Notes under the pieces: generated by a model | What the model was told of the DNA's origin: nothing | What the model saw: only the letters and a program-made list of their open reading frames with translations | Databases searched by the model: none | Assembly: GCF_000374145.1 (NCBI RefSeq) | Contig: NZ_KB893654.1 | Location: forward strand, 770,995-834,994 | Direction: 5' to 3' | Origin: Neomegalonema perideroedes DSM 15528 | Lineage (GTDB): Bacteria; Pseudomonadota; Alphaproteobacteria; Rhodobacterales; Rhodobacteraceae | DNA length: 64,000 nucleotides | Made by a program: the position numbers and the translations under genes | Shown: positions 43,964-54,430 of the stretch, one piece after another | Layout of the letters: each line of letters starts with the position of its first letter | Position numbering within the stretch: the stretch's first letter is position 1

Positions 43964-44491
43964 TCAGATCTTCAGAGTCAGGACGCTTTCAAGAATGATC
44001 TGCGTCTCGAAGGAGCGCATGCAGTCCGCCCATTGCTGAAACTGCGTTTCGAGATTGCGCGGCGAGACGCCCCCGGTCAGGGTCACATGCATGGTCACCA
44101 TCGCGCTGGATTCGAAAACCGACGCCTTGCAGGATCGTGAAAAGGCGTTCCAGACGGCGAGCGCCTCCGCGTCGGGCGTCATCTCCCGCCGCCCGCCCCA
44201 GAGGGCGCGGAACTGAAGGCCGCCGCAGGGGCCTGCGAAGCAATCCGTGAAGTTGGCGGCGTAGACGAAGCCGCTCATCCGCCCGTTCAGGGTGGGGGCG
44301 CCGATGAGGCTCGGTCCGCGTTCGGCGAATCCGAATTGCCGCGCGATCTCAAGGACGGCGCCGACGTCGGCCCCGTCGATGAGGCGGGGGGCGGGGTCGG
44401 CCCGGACCGGGAGCGCGGCCGCGCCGAGGCCGAGGGCGGCGGCGCAGAGCCCAAGGGCGCGCGCGCGCGGGCGGCGAGATGGAGGCTTCAT
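43964..44491 (-). CDS. secreted YbjN-domain protein
   Basis: This 175-residue protein has a signal peptide (1-32, with LCAAALGLGAAALPVRA). The mature part follows the YbjN pattern: LQFRALWGGRREM near residue 92, NAFSRSCKASVF near 115, VTMHVTLTGGVSPRNLETQFQQW (two adjoining parts) and a final SFETQI. YbjN domains fold like type III secretion chaperones; function of secreted forms is unknown. The start follows AAGGAGCCGAATCC. A 12-bp palindrome lies upstream. Confidence 0.82.
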   Translation of the reverse strand: MKPPSRRPRARALGLCAAALGLGAAALPVRADPAPRLIDGADVGAVLEIARQFGFAERGPSLIGAPTLNGRMSGFVYAANFTDCFAGPCGGLQFRALWGGRREMTPDAEALAVWNAFSRSCKASVFESSAMVTMHVTLTGGVSPRNLETQFQQWADCMRSFETQIILESVLTLKI

Positions 44492-44535
44492 GGATTCGGC
44501 TCCTTCCGGGGGGTGACGCCTCCTTTTGTTTAGGG

Positions 44536-44547
44536 CGTTTTAAAACG
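44536..44547. promoter_or_regulatory. 12-bp perfect palindrome upstream of the YbjN gene
   Basis: CGTTTTAAAACG lies about 45 bp before the start codon of the YbjN gene, in a short AT-rich island that also contains TTTTGTTTA. It is a possible operator or promoter element, with nothing to identify the regulator. Confidence 0.3.
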
Positions 44548-44591
44548 AGTGCAACCGCATAATTTCTCCTATGGATGCGCCTGAGTCGGCG

Positions 44592-45329
44592 TCATGTCTT
44601 GCCCGATTGGCACATGACGCCTTCGGCGATCTCTTGTCCGGTCGCGCCGTTGCGGAAGAAGCTGCGGAAGCGGCCCTGCGCGTCGACGAAATAGGTGAAT
44701 CCGGTGTGGTCCATGGTGTAGCCGTCGGCGAAATCCGGATCGGGGCGCTTGCTGTAATAGACCTTATAGGCTTGCGCGGCGGCGTCCATCTCCTGAAGAT
44801 CCCCGGTCAGACCGATCATGCGCGGATGGAAATGCTGCGTATAGGCGGCCATCACCGGGATGGTGTCGCGTTCGGGATCGACGGTGATGAAGACCGGCGT
44901 GACCTTTTGGCCCGCCGCCTCCAGAATTTCGGTCGCCTCGCTCATGCGGTCCAGCCCGACGGGGCAGATGTCCGGGCAGAAGGTGAAGCCGAAATAGATC
45001 AGCAAAGGCTCGCCGAGCAGGCTCTTGTCCGTGACGCGCGCGCCGGTCTGGTCGAGAAGCGAGAAGGGGCCGCCGATGACCGCCCCGGTCGCGTCTCCGA
45101 GGCATCTTCCGCCCGAGGCGGCCCCCGCGCCGCCTCCTTCGCCGCCCGCGCCGAAGATCCGACGATAAAAGCCGCCGAATCCCGAACGGATCGAACTCCA
45201 GACGGAGCCTCCGCCGCCGCCGAGCGTTTGCCCCGCCGGAATGAAGCTTCCGCGTCCGCTGGTCGTCCAGGCCAGAGCCGCCACGCCGATCAGCAGCAGA
45301 AGCAGCAGGAGAAAACGACGGCGGAACAT
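44592..45329 (-). CDS. SCO1/SenC family copper-binding thioredoxin-fold protein
   Basis: SCO proteins deliver copper to, or reduce, the CuA centre of cytochrome oxidase. This one (245 aa) has a membrane anchor (6-22). The copper ligands FTFCPDICP give Cys118 and Cys122, and DHTGFTYFVD gives His208. VDPERDTIPVMAAY is also typical. The stretch between anchor and fold (about 34-75) is unusually Gly-rich. No oxidase genes are adjacent, so its partner oxidase lies elsewhere. Confidence 0.93.
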   Translation of the reverse strand: MFRRRFLLLLLLLIGVAALAWTTSGRGSFIPAGQTLGGGGGSVWSSIRSGFGGFYRRIFGAGGEGGGAGAASGGRCLGDATGAVIGGPFSLLDQTGARVTDKSLLGEPLLIYFGFTFCPDICPVGLDRMSEATEILEAAGQKVTPVFITVDPERDTIPVMAAYTQHFHPRMIGLTGDLQEMDAAAQAYKVYYSKRPDPDFADGYTMDHTGFTYFVDAQGRFRSFFRNGATGQEIAEGVMCQSGKT

Positions 45330-45532
45330 GGCGGACTCCTTAAGACGAGCGCGATCCGATGAGGCTGAAACGGTGTTTCGTCCCGTTTCGGGAGCAAGAA
45401 GTCTTTATAACCTCTCGGCGCGCGAAGGCCAGAGCCGCGCCGAACATGAAGGCGCGACTCGCGGAGGCTTGAAGCGGGGGGCTTCCGGGCTTATCCAAGC
45501 AGGCTTTCCGCCCTCGGCTTCCGGATGCTCCG

Positions 45533-47407
45533 ATGATCTCGATTCGCAACCTCACCTATCGCATCGAGGGCCGCCCTCTCTTCGAGGAGGCGACGGCCGT
45601 CGCGCCTGAAGGGCACCGCATCGGCTTCGTGGGGCGCAACGGCGCGGGCAAGACCACGCTGTTCAAACTGCTGCGGGGCGAAATCTCGCCCGACGACGGA
45701 GACATCCGGCTTCCGGCGGGCTGGCGCGTGGGCTCGGTGGCTCAGGAGGCCCCCGCCGACGACCGCAGTCTGATCGACATCGTTCTGGCCGCCGATCTGG
45801 AGCGCGCCGCTCTGCTCGCCGAGGCCGAAACCGCCGAGCCTCTCCGCCGCGCCGAGATCGAAACCCGGCTCGCGGATATGGGCGCCCATGCGGCGCCGGC
45901 GCGGGCGGCCTCGATTCTGCACGGCCTCGGCTTCGACGCCGAAGCCCAGCAGCGGGCCTCGAAGGAGTTTTCGGGCGGCTGGCGCATGCGGGTGGCTCTG
46001 GCGGCGCTGCTCTTCTCCGAGCCGGATCTTTTGCTCCTCGACGAGCCGACCAACCATCTCGATCTTGAGGGCGTGGTCTGGCTGGAGAATTACCTCGCGC
46101 GCTATCCCAAGACCTTCATCGTCATCTCCCATGACCGCCAGTTGCTCAACCGGGCCGTCAACGCGATCTGGCATCTGCATGATAAGAAGCTCACGGCCTA
46201 CACGGGCGGCTATGACGATTTCGACGCCCAACGCCGCGCCCGCCTTGAGCAGCAGCAGGCTCTGAAGCGCAAACAGGATCTTCAGCGCGCCCATCTGCAA
46301 AGCTTCGTGGACCGCTTCCGCGCCAAGGCGAGCAAGGCGCGCCAAGCGCAAAGCCGCGTCAAGATGCTGGAGAAGCTCCGGCCCATCGCCGTGGAGCAGG
46401 TGGGCGGCGTGGCCGATTTCCATTTCCCCACCCCTGAGGAGCTTCCGCCGCCGCTGCTGGCGGTGCGGGGCGGCGCGGTGGGCTATGACGGCAAGGCGGT
46501 GCTGCGGGGCCTCGATTTCCGCATCGATCAGGACGACCGCATCGCATTGCTCGGCGCCAACGGACAGGGCAAATCCACGCTCTCCAAACTGATCGCCGGA
46601 CGTCTGCCCCTCATGGAGGGCGAGGCCACCTTCGCCCGCAAGCTCAAGGTGGGCTATTTCGCCCAGCATCAGGTCGAAGAGCTGGTGCTGAGCGAAACGC
46701 CTTATCAGCATCTTCTGCGCCGCCGCCCGACGGAGCTTCCGGCGCAATTGCGCGGACGTCTCGGCGGAGCGGGCTTCGGCGGCGAACTCGCCGAAACCCC
46801 CGTCGAGCGGCTTTCAGGCGGACAAAAGGCGCGTCTGCTGATGTTCCTCGCCGCGCTGGAGGCGCCGCATCTGCTGATCCTCGACGAGCCGACCAACCAT
46901 CTCGACATCGAAAGCCGCGAGGCTCTGACCTTCGCTTTGAATGATTACGGCGGGGCGGTGATCCTCGTGAGCCATGATCCGCATCTGGTCGAGACCGTGG
47001 CGGATCGGCTCTGGCTGGTCGGAGACGGCGGCGTGAAGCCCTTCGAGGGCGATATGGAGGATTATAAGCGCCTTCTGCTCTCCGAGCGGGGCGGGGCGGG
47101 CGGCGAGGCGGAGAAATCCGAATCCGCCCGCGTGACGGCGCGGCGCAGCGCGGCGGAGCTGCGCAAGGCTCTGGCGCCTCTGCGCGCCGAGGTCGCCGCC
47201 AATGAAACCCGCGTGACCAAGCTGGAGGAGATGCGCGACCGCATCGACGAGCGCCTCGCCGATCCCACGCTTTACGACTCCGCCGACGGCGCCAAGATCG
47301 CGGAGCTGCAGCGCAAACGCGCCGAGATCCTCGATGGGCTGGAGCGCGCCGAAGAGCTGTGGATGGAGGCCTCCAGCCGCCTTGAAACCCTTGAGAAAGA
47401 AGGCTGA
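45533..47407 (+). CDS. ABC-F family ATPase, YheS/Uup-like
   Basis: This is a 624-residue twin ATPase. Domain 1 has GRNGAGKTT near residue 35, FSGGWRMRVALAALL near 145 and LLLLDEPTNHLDLEGVVWLE near 165. The inter-domain linker (about 235-290) is Lys/Arg/Gln-rich. Domain 2 has GANGQGKSTLSKLI near 342, LSGGQKARLLMFL near 428 and LILDEPTNHLDIESREAL near 448. A C-terminal coiled-coil extension (about 520-624) is like that of YheS and Uup. Such proteins work on ribosomes, and YheS-like ones are near-universal in proteobacteria. The following SDR gene starts 3 bp later. Confidence 0.93.
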   Translation: MISIRNLTYRIEGRPLFEEATAVAPEGHRIGFVGRNGAGKTTLFKLLRGEISPDDGDIRLPAGWRVGSVAQEAPADDRSLIDIVLAADLERAALLAEAETAEPLRRAEIETRLADMGAHAAPARAASILHGLGFDAEAQQRASKEFSGGWRMRVALAALLFSEPDLLLLDEPTNHLDLEGVVWLENYLARYPKTFIVISHDRQLLNRAVNAIWHLHDKKLTAYTGGYDDFDAQRRARLEQQQALKRKQDLQRAHLQSFVDRFRAKASKARQAQSRVKMLEKLRPIAVEQVGGVADFHFPTPEELPPPLLAVRGGAVGYDGKAVLRGLDFRIDQDDRIALLGANGQGKSTLSKLIAGRLPLMEGEATFARKLKVGYFAQHQVEELVLSETPYQHLLRRRPTELPAQLRGRLGGAGFGGELAETPVERLSGGQKARLLMFLAALEAPHLLILDEPTNHLDIESREALTFALNDYGGAVILVSHDPHLVETVADRLWLVGDGGVKPFEGDMEDYKRLLLSERGGAGGEAEKSESARVTARRSAAELRKALAPLRAEVAANETRVTKLEEMRDRIDERLADPTLYDSADGAKIAELQRKRAEILDGLERAEELWMEASSRLETLEKEG

Positions 47408-47409
47408 AG

Positions 47410-48189
47410 ATGAAACCCGGCGCGGCTCTGGTGACCGGCGCGGCCAAAAGGCTCGGGCAGGCCATGGCTCTGGATCTGGCGGCGCAGGGCTGGGACGTGG
47501 CCGTGCATCATCACGGCTCCGATCCGGCGGAGACCCTCGCCGGGATCCGCGCCGGAGGCCGCAAGGCCGTGGGGCTGCAAGCCGATCTTCTGAAAGAGGA
47601 TGAAGTCTCGCCGCTGGTGGAGACGGCGGCGGCGGCTCTGGGGCGCCCTCTGACGCTGCTGGTCAACAACGCCTCGATCTTCGAATTCGACACCCTCGCC
47701 AGCAACACGCGCGAAATCTGGGATCGCCATTTCGAATCCAATCTCCGCGCGCCCTATGTGCTGACGCAAGCCTTCGCGGCTCAGGCCCCTGAGGCCGAAA
47801 TCCATGACGGCGAGCCTCTGGCGCGGGCTCTGGTGGTGAACATGGTCGATCAGCGGGTCTGGAGCCTCACGCCCATGTTCAGCAGCTATACTCTGGCCAA
47901 GGCGGCGCTCTGGGCCTTCACCCAGACGGCGGCGCAGGGACTGGCGCCGCGGATCCGCGTCAACGCCATCGGCCCCGGCCCGACCCTCGCCAACGACCGC
48001 CAGACGCCGGAGCATTTCGCCCGTCAGCGCGCGGGGCTGATTCTGGAGCGCGGCGCGGATCCCCATGATATTTGCGCCGCCCTGCGCTATCTGATCTCGG
48101 CCCGCGCCGTGACGGGCCAGATGATCGCGGTGGACGGCGGCCAGCATCTCGGCTGGCGCACGCCGGACGTCGTCGGAGGACGCGAATGA
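47410..48189 (+). CDS. short-chain dehydrogenase, possibly FolM-like pteridine reductase
   Basis: This is a 259-residue classical SDR. The cofactor motif is TGAAKRLGQAMA (residues 9-20), followed by NNASIFEFDTL near 96 and the catalytic Tyr/Lys in SSYTLAKAALWAF near 159. The sequence GAAKRLG, with Arg in the glycine loop, is typical of NADPH-using pteridine reductases (FolM/PTR1). Its stop overlaps the start of folB, a folate gene, which supports a role in pterin reduction. That role is inferred from family resemblance plus operon. Confidence 0.82.
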   Translation: MKPGAALVTGAAKRLGQAMALDLAAQGWDVAVHHHGSDPAETLAGIRAGGRKAVGLQADLLKEDEVSPLVETAAAALGRPLTLLVNNASIFEFDTLASNTREIWDRHFESNLRAPYVLTQAFAAQAPEAEIHDGEPLARALVVNMVDQRVWSLTPMFSSYTLAKAALWAFTQTAAQGLAPRIRVNAIGPGPTLANDRQTPEHFARQRAGLILERGADPHDICAALRYLISARAVTGQMIAVDGGQHLGWRTPDVVGGRE

Positions 48190-48602
48190 CCGAAGTTCAG
48201 AACGAATACACCCGGATCCTCATCCGCGATCTTCAGATCAGCGCCTCCATCGGGGTCTATCATCATGAGAAGCTGGCCTTTCAGCCGATCCTCGTGAACA
48301 TCGAATTGACCCTCGGGCCGGATCTTCAGGCGCGGCCCGCGGTCTTCGTTCCGGCGAAGATGCGCAAGCAGGATCGCGAATACGCCGACGTGGTTTGCTA
48401 CGCCTCGGTCTGCGAACAGGTGGAGCGCCTCGCGCGCGACCGGCATACGGAGCTTGTCGAAACCCTCGTCGAAGCCATCGCGGAGCTGTGCCTCTCGGAC
48501 GGACGCGTGGAGGCCGTGCGCGTGAGGGTGGAGAAGACCGCCGCCGTGCCTCGGGCGCGGGCCGTCGGGGCGGAGATTTTGCGTCGCCGGAAGCGGGTTT
48601 GA
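48186..48602 (+). CDS. folB: dihydroneopterin aldolase
   Basis: FolB (138 aa) converts dihydroneopterin to 6-hydroxymethyl-dihydropterin in folate synthesis. Motifs are RILIRDLQISASIGVYHHEK near residue 10, the VNIELTL strand, YADVVCYASVCEQVERL near 62, ELVETLVEAIAELCL near 87 and VRVRVEKTAAVPRARAVGAEI near 107 (given in part). It is a little longer than usual (about 120). It is translated from an ATG overlapping the SDR stop. A 599-bp AT-rich gap follows. Confidence 0.92.
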   Translation: MTEVQNEYTRILIRDLQISASIGVYHHEKLAFQPILVNIELTLGPDLQARPAVFVPAKMRKQDREYADVVCYASVCEQVERLARDRHTELVETLVEAIAELCLSDGRVEAVRVRVEKTAAVPRARAVGAEILRRRKRV

Positions 48603-49201
48603 TTCGCGTTTCCTGCGGGACCGGATGCGGAGTTATCCACATATTTTCGCCGCCCTGCGGCGGAAAGCCCTGATTTCAACGGAATTTCCGAAGATCTAAG
48701 ATTCACGCTCTTTCTCAAGATATTGAATTTGAATATATAAATATCTTTAGAATAGGGGCTGTGAATTTTCTGCGACGCTTTTCTTCATGACATGGGGTTG
48801 ACAATTTCGTTTACGAGTATGAACGCGCGTTAAGGATGGAGACGGCGCGATTTCTTCGCCTCCGGCGTGAAATTCCATGATTTATCAGCAGATTGCCGAA
48901 TTTGCCTGTTTTTTGGCCGATCCGCTCCGATCCTTGCGATTACAGGCCCTTGCAGGAATCTTCAGAGGGTTTTCCTCAGACTTATCCACAGGGTCTGGGG
49001 ATGGTTTGCAAGCCCCGGAAAGGCTTTGGAAAGGCTTGCGGAGGCGCGCATGATTCGGGAGATCCCAGCAGGCCGATCCTCCGGGTTTTCGCGTCGAAAA
49101 AGGGAGCTTTCGGCGCGCTTCGGGGCTTGAAGCTTGCGCCCCGAAGAGCGAACTTTAGGGAAACGCTCTTCCTCCCCGCCGCCTCGCTCAGGAGATCCGC
49201 C
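48603..49201. other. 599-bp gene-free region with two perfect DnaA boxes, candidate origin of replication or DnaA-controlled region
   Basis: TTATCCACA occurs twice on the plus strand (48633-48641 and 48982-48990), with a weaker TTATCAGCA at 48882. Between the perfect boxes is a strongly AT-rich run (about 48714-48757, including GAATATATAAATATC) in an otherwise GC-rich window, plus a TTGACA hexamer near 48799. These are features of an alphaproteobacterial oriC, but the neighbours (folB, uvrC) are not the classical ones. Alternatively it is an upstream regulatory region of uvrC. I see no gene in it. Confidence 0.5.
49118..49146 (+). promoter_or_regulatory. hairpin in the uvrC leader
   Basis: CTTCGGGGC and GCCCCGAAG form a perfect 9-bp stem with an 11-base loop; a further CGC/GCG pairs beyond one mismatch. 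It lies 55 bp before uvrC. No T-run follows. A near-match to a LexA box (GAAC-N7-AAAC, 49150-49164) sits just downstream. Confidence 0.4.
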
Positions 49202-51166
49202 ATGCGCGGCCCCCGCAAGCCTCTCGCCGCCGAGCCTCTTCCCGATCCGGATCGGGAGGCCCCGCCTCTGACTCTGGAGGAGGAGGGCGGCGCGCCTCTG
49301 GCGCCCGAAGGCGAGGAGCCGGTGGAGGTCGGGCCGGAGGTCATCCGGCGTCTCTGGCGGACTCTGCCGGAATCGCCGGGCGTCTATCGGATGTTCGACG
49401 CGGCGGGGAATCTGCTCTACGTCGGCAAGGCGCGGAGTCTGCGGGCGCGGGTCTCGGCCTATACGAGCCTGACGGGCCATGTGCTGCGCATTCAGCGGAT
49501 GATCGCCGCCACGGCGAGCATGATCTTCGTGGTCACCCGCACCGAGACGGAAGCGCTCTTGCTTGAGGCGAACCTCATCAAGCAGCTGAAGCCGCGCTAT
49601 AACGTGCTGCTGCGCGACGATAAGTCCTTCCCCTATATCCTCATCGCCGAGGAGACCGCCGCGCCGCGTCTGACGCGCTGGCGGGGGGCGCGCAGCGTCA
49701 AGGGGCGCTATTTCGGGCCTTTCGCCTCGGGACAAGCGGTGTCTCAGACCATCGCCCAACTTCAGAAGGCTTTTCTTCTGCGCACCTGCGCCGATTCCGT
49801 CTACGCCAACCGCTCGCGGCCCTGCCTGCTGCATCAGATCAAGCGCTGTTCGGCGCCCTGCGTGGATCTGGTCGCGCCGGAGGCCTACGCCGAACTCGTT
49901 TCCGAGGCGGCGGATTTCCTCGACGGGCGTTCGACCAAGATTCAGGAGCGCCTCGCGGAGGAGATGTCCGAAGCGGCGGCGGCGATGGAATATGAGCGCG
50001 CGGCGGCTCTGCGCGACCGCATCCGGGCGCTTTCGGCGGTTCAGGCGCGTCAGGACGTGAACGTCGAGGTCGTCAGCGAGGCCGACGTCTTCGCCCTGCA
50101 TCTGGAGGGCGGACAGGCCTGCGTTCAGGTGTTTTTCTATCGCGGCGGCCAGAACTGGGGCAATCGGGCCTATTTCCCGCGTCTGCCGCCCGAGGCCGAC
50201 GAAGAGGCCATCCTTGATGCGGTGATCGGGCAATTCTACGCGACCCGTCCGGCGCCGCGCCTTTTGCTGGTCAGCCATAAGCTGGAGAAATCCGCGCTGA
50301 TGGAGGCCGCCCTCACCGAGGCCGCCGGGCGCAAGGTGGAGATTCAACTCCCTCAGCGCGGCGATAAGAAGGTTTTGGTCGAGCAAGCCCTGCGCAATGC
50401 GCGGGAATCCTTAGCGCGGCGTCTGGCGGATTCGGCGGCTCAGGGGCGTTTGCTGATCCGTCTGGGCGAGGCTCTGGAGCTTGAAGCTCCGCCCTCCCGC
50501 ATCGACGTCTATGACAACTCGCATATCATGGGCCGCGACGCCGTGGGCGCCATGGTGGTCATGGGGCCGGAGGGCTGGCTCAAAAACGAATATCGCAAAT
50601 TCAACATCAAGGGAGAGGACCTGACTCCCGGCGATGATTTCGGCATGATGAAGGAGGTTCTCCGCCGCCGCTTCGAGCGGCTTCAGCGCGAAGACCCTGA
50701 CCGCACCAAGGGCCTTTGGCCGGATCTGACCATCATCGACGGCGGCGCGGGGCAGCTCTCGGCGGCTGAGGCGATCCTCGCGGAGATGGGCGTGGAGGAT
50801 CTGGAGTTGCTCGCCATCGCCAAGGGCCAAGACCGCGACGCGGGCAAAGAGATGCTGCATCGTCCCGGCCGTTCGGCTTTCGCGCTTCCGCATCGCGATC
50901 CGACGCTGTATTTCTTGCAGCGCCTGCGCGACGAAGCGCATCGTTTCGCCATCGGCGCCCATCGGGCGCGTCGCGCGAAGACGGCGGCGGTCAATCCCCT
51001 CGACGAGATCGAGGGAGTCGGCCCGACCCGCAAACGGGCGATTCTGGCGCATTTCGGCTCGGCCAAGGCCGCCGCCGAGGCGGATCTGGCGGAGCTGGCG
51101 CGCGCGCCCGGAGTCTCTGAGGCTCTGGCGCGGCGCATCTATGAGCATTTTCACGGCGAGGGCTGA
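49202..51166 (+). CDS. uvrC: excinuclease ABC subunit C
   Basis: UvrC (654 aa) makes both incisions in nucleotide excision repair. The N-terminal GIY-YIG nuclease starts at PESPGVYRMF (57-66) with LLYVGKARSLRARVS. The UVR segment EEMSEAAAAMEYERAAALRDRI lies near 260 (given in part). The second nuclease (RNase H-like) contains DVYDNSHIMGRDAVGAMVV near 438, and the protein ends in helix-hairpin-helix repeats (EIEGVGPTRKRAIL). An acidic head of about 45 residues precedes the nuclease. AGGAGA before the ATG at 49202 decides the start. Confidence 0.97.
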   Translation: MRGPRKPLAAEPLPDPDREAPPLTLEEEGGAPLAPEGEEPVEVGPEVIRRLWRTLPESPGVYRMFDAAGNLLYVGKARSLRARVSAYTSLTGHVLRIQRMIAATASMIFVVTRTETEALLLEANLIKQLKPRYNVLLRDDKSFPYILIAEETAAPRLTRWRGARSVKGRYFGPFASGQAVSQTIAQLQKAFLLRTCADSVYANRSRPCLLHQIKRCSAPCVDLVAPEAYAELVSEAADFLDGRSTKIQERLAEEMSEAAAAMEYERAAALRDRIRALSAVQARQDVNVEVVSEADVFALHLEGGQACVQVFFYRGGQNWGNRAYFPRLPPEADEEAILDAVIGQFYATRPAPRLLLVSHKLEKSALMEAALTEAAGRKVEIQLPQRGDKKVLVEQALRNARESLARRLADSAAQGRLLIRLGEALELEAPPSRIDVYDNSHIMGRDAVGAMVVMGPEGWLKNEYRKFNIKGEDLTPGDDFGMMKEVLRRRFERLQREDPDRTKGLWPDLTIIDGGAGQLSAAEAILAEMGVEDLELLAIAKGQDRDAGKEMLHRPGRSAFALPHRDPTLYFLQRLRDEAHRFAIGAHRARRAKTAAVNPLDEIEGVGPTRKRAILAHFGSAKAAAEADLAELARAPGVSEALARRIYEHFHGEG

Positions 51167-51167
51167 C

Positions 51168-51770
51168 GTGATCTGGACGATCCCCAATATTCTGACCATC
51201 GGTCGTCTGATCGCGACGCCCTTCGTGGTTCTGGCCTATGGCATGACCGACCGCCCCACTGCGGACTGGATCGCGCTGACGATCTTCGCCATCGGCGGAA
51301 TCACCGATTTCGTGGACGGCTATCTGGCGCGCAAACTCAACCAGTTCAGCGAATTCGGCAAAATGCTGGATCCCATCGCCGATAAGGCCATGGTGACCTG
51401 CGCCTTGTTCGCGCTGGCCTTCAGCTATGGGCCTTATCTGAGCTTCCTCATCCCGGCCTCGCTGATTCTGCTGCGCGAGACGCTCATCGCGGGTCTGCGC
51501 GAATATACGGCGGACAAGCCCGTCAGCCTCGCGGTGACGAAGCTCGCCAAATGGAAGACCACCGCGCAGATGTCGGCGATCTCGGTGATGCTCTTCCACG
51601 CGGCTTGGGTCGGCCCGCAGATGAGCAAGCCGGATTATTTCAGCCCCTTCATGGTCTTCGCTCTGGGACTGCTCTGGGTGGCGGCGGCTCTGACGGTGAT
51701 CACGGGCTGGGATTATCTGCGCAAGGCGGCGCTCTGGATGATGGCTCAGGAGAAGGGAAAGCGGCTGTGA
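51168..51770 (+). CDS. pgsA: CDP-diacylglycerol--glycerol-3-phosphate 3-phosphatidyltransferase, GTG start
   Basis: PgsA (200 aa) commits CDP-diacylglycerol to phosphatidylglycerol and cardiolipin. The CDP-alcohol phosphotransferase signature is complete: DFVDGYLARKLNQFSEFG then KMLDPIADK (about residues 49-75), embedded in several membrane helices. IPNILTIGRL at residues 4-13 is the usual N-terminus. The GTG at 51168, one base after the uvrC stop and after GAGGG, fits this. An ATG at 51141 would overlap uvrC and add nine unusual residues. uvrC-pgsA is a common pairing. Confidence 0.95.
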   Translation: MIWTIPNILTIGRLIATPFVVLAYGMTDRPTADWIALTIFAIGGITDFVDGYLARKLNQFSEFGKMLDPIADKAMVTCALFALAFSYGPYLSFLIPASLILLRETLIAGLREYTADKPVSLAVTKLAKWKTTAQMSAISVMLFHAAWVGPQMSKPDYFSPFMVFALGLLWVAAALTVITGWDYLRKAALWMMAQEKGKRL

Positions 51771-52021
51771 AGGTGCTGTATTTCGCCTGGCTGCGCGAGC
51801 GGATCGGGCGGGGCGAGGAGAAGCTTTCGCCCCCGGCGGAGGCTTTGGAAAGCTCCGCCGCCTTCGTGGCTTGGCTGAAGACTCTGGACGCGCGCTATGA
51901 GCTGGCCTTCGCCGATCTTTCGGCTTTGCGGGTGGCGGCGGATCAGGAGATGGTCGCATGGGACGCGCCTCTGACGGACGTGCGCGAACTCGCCTTCTTC
52001 CCGCCCATGACGGGGGGGTGA
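51767..52021 (+). CDS. moaD: molybdopterin synthase small (sulfur-carrier) subunit, GTG start
   Basis: MoaD (84 aa) is a ubiquitin-like protein that carries thiocarboxylate sulfur on its C-terminal Gly-Gly for molybdopterin synthesis. VKVLYFAWLRERIG is the typical N-terminus, ALRVAADQEMV lies near residue 57, and the protein ends ELAFFPPMTGG. The GTG start lies in the pgsA stop (GTGA). Xanthine dehydrogenase in this window needs the cofactor. The partner gene moaE, which usually follows, is not present; uvrB comes next. Confidence 0.93.
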   Translation: MKVLYFAWLRERIGRGEEKLSPPAEALESSAAFVAWLKTLDARYELAFADLSALRVAADQEMVAWDAPLTDVRELAFFPPMTGG

Positions 52022-52076
52022 GTTTCGGGCGGATGAGCTTTTCGCTCTGGCGCCTCCGGGGAATCGGGCTATATAG

Positions 52077-52091
52077 GAACGCTTGGAGAAC
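52077..52091. promoter_or_regulatory. LexA (SOS) box upstream of uvrB
   Basis: GAAC-GCTTGGA-GAAC matches the alphaproteobacterial LexA consensus GTTC-N7-GTTC read on the other strand. It directly follows TATATAG, a likely -10 element, and lies 24 bp before the uvrB start, where bound LexA would block the promoter. Confidence 0.85.
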
Positions 52092-52114
52092 CCGCCAGAT
52101 GTGGGAAGCGCGCC

Positions 52115-54286
<2,172 letters not shown>

Positions 54287-54369
54287 AGCGGCGAGACGAA
54301 AAGTTGCGGGGGATTGCCAGACCTCCCGCGCTCTGTTTAAGCTTCCCTCCAACTAAAGGATCCCCCGTC

Positions 54370-54413
54370 GGGCCGCGCGTCCGGGAGGAGGGAAGGGACG
54401 CCTCGCGCGGCCC
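54370..54413. promoter_or_regulatory. GC-rich inverted repeat upstream of the leucine operon
   Basis: GGGCCGCGCG (54370-54379) and CGCGCGGCCC (54404-54413) are perfect 10-bp arms 24 bases apart; the second ends 17 bp before the ivd start. It could form a leader hairpin or bind a regulator. No liuR-like regulator gene is in the window. Confidence 0.4.
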
Positions 54414-54430
54414 GCTGGGAGGAGACCGCT

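Noticed and set aside
48893-49201. N-terminal extension of uvrC by about 100 codons
   Set aside because: It has no similarity to UvrC, crosses a DnaA box, and a good ribosome site precedes the ATG at 49202.
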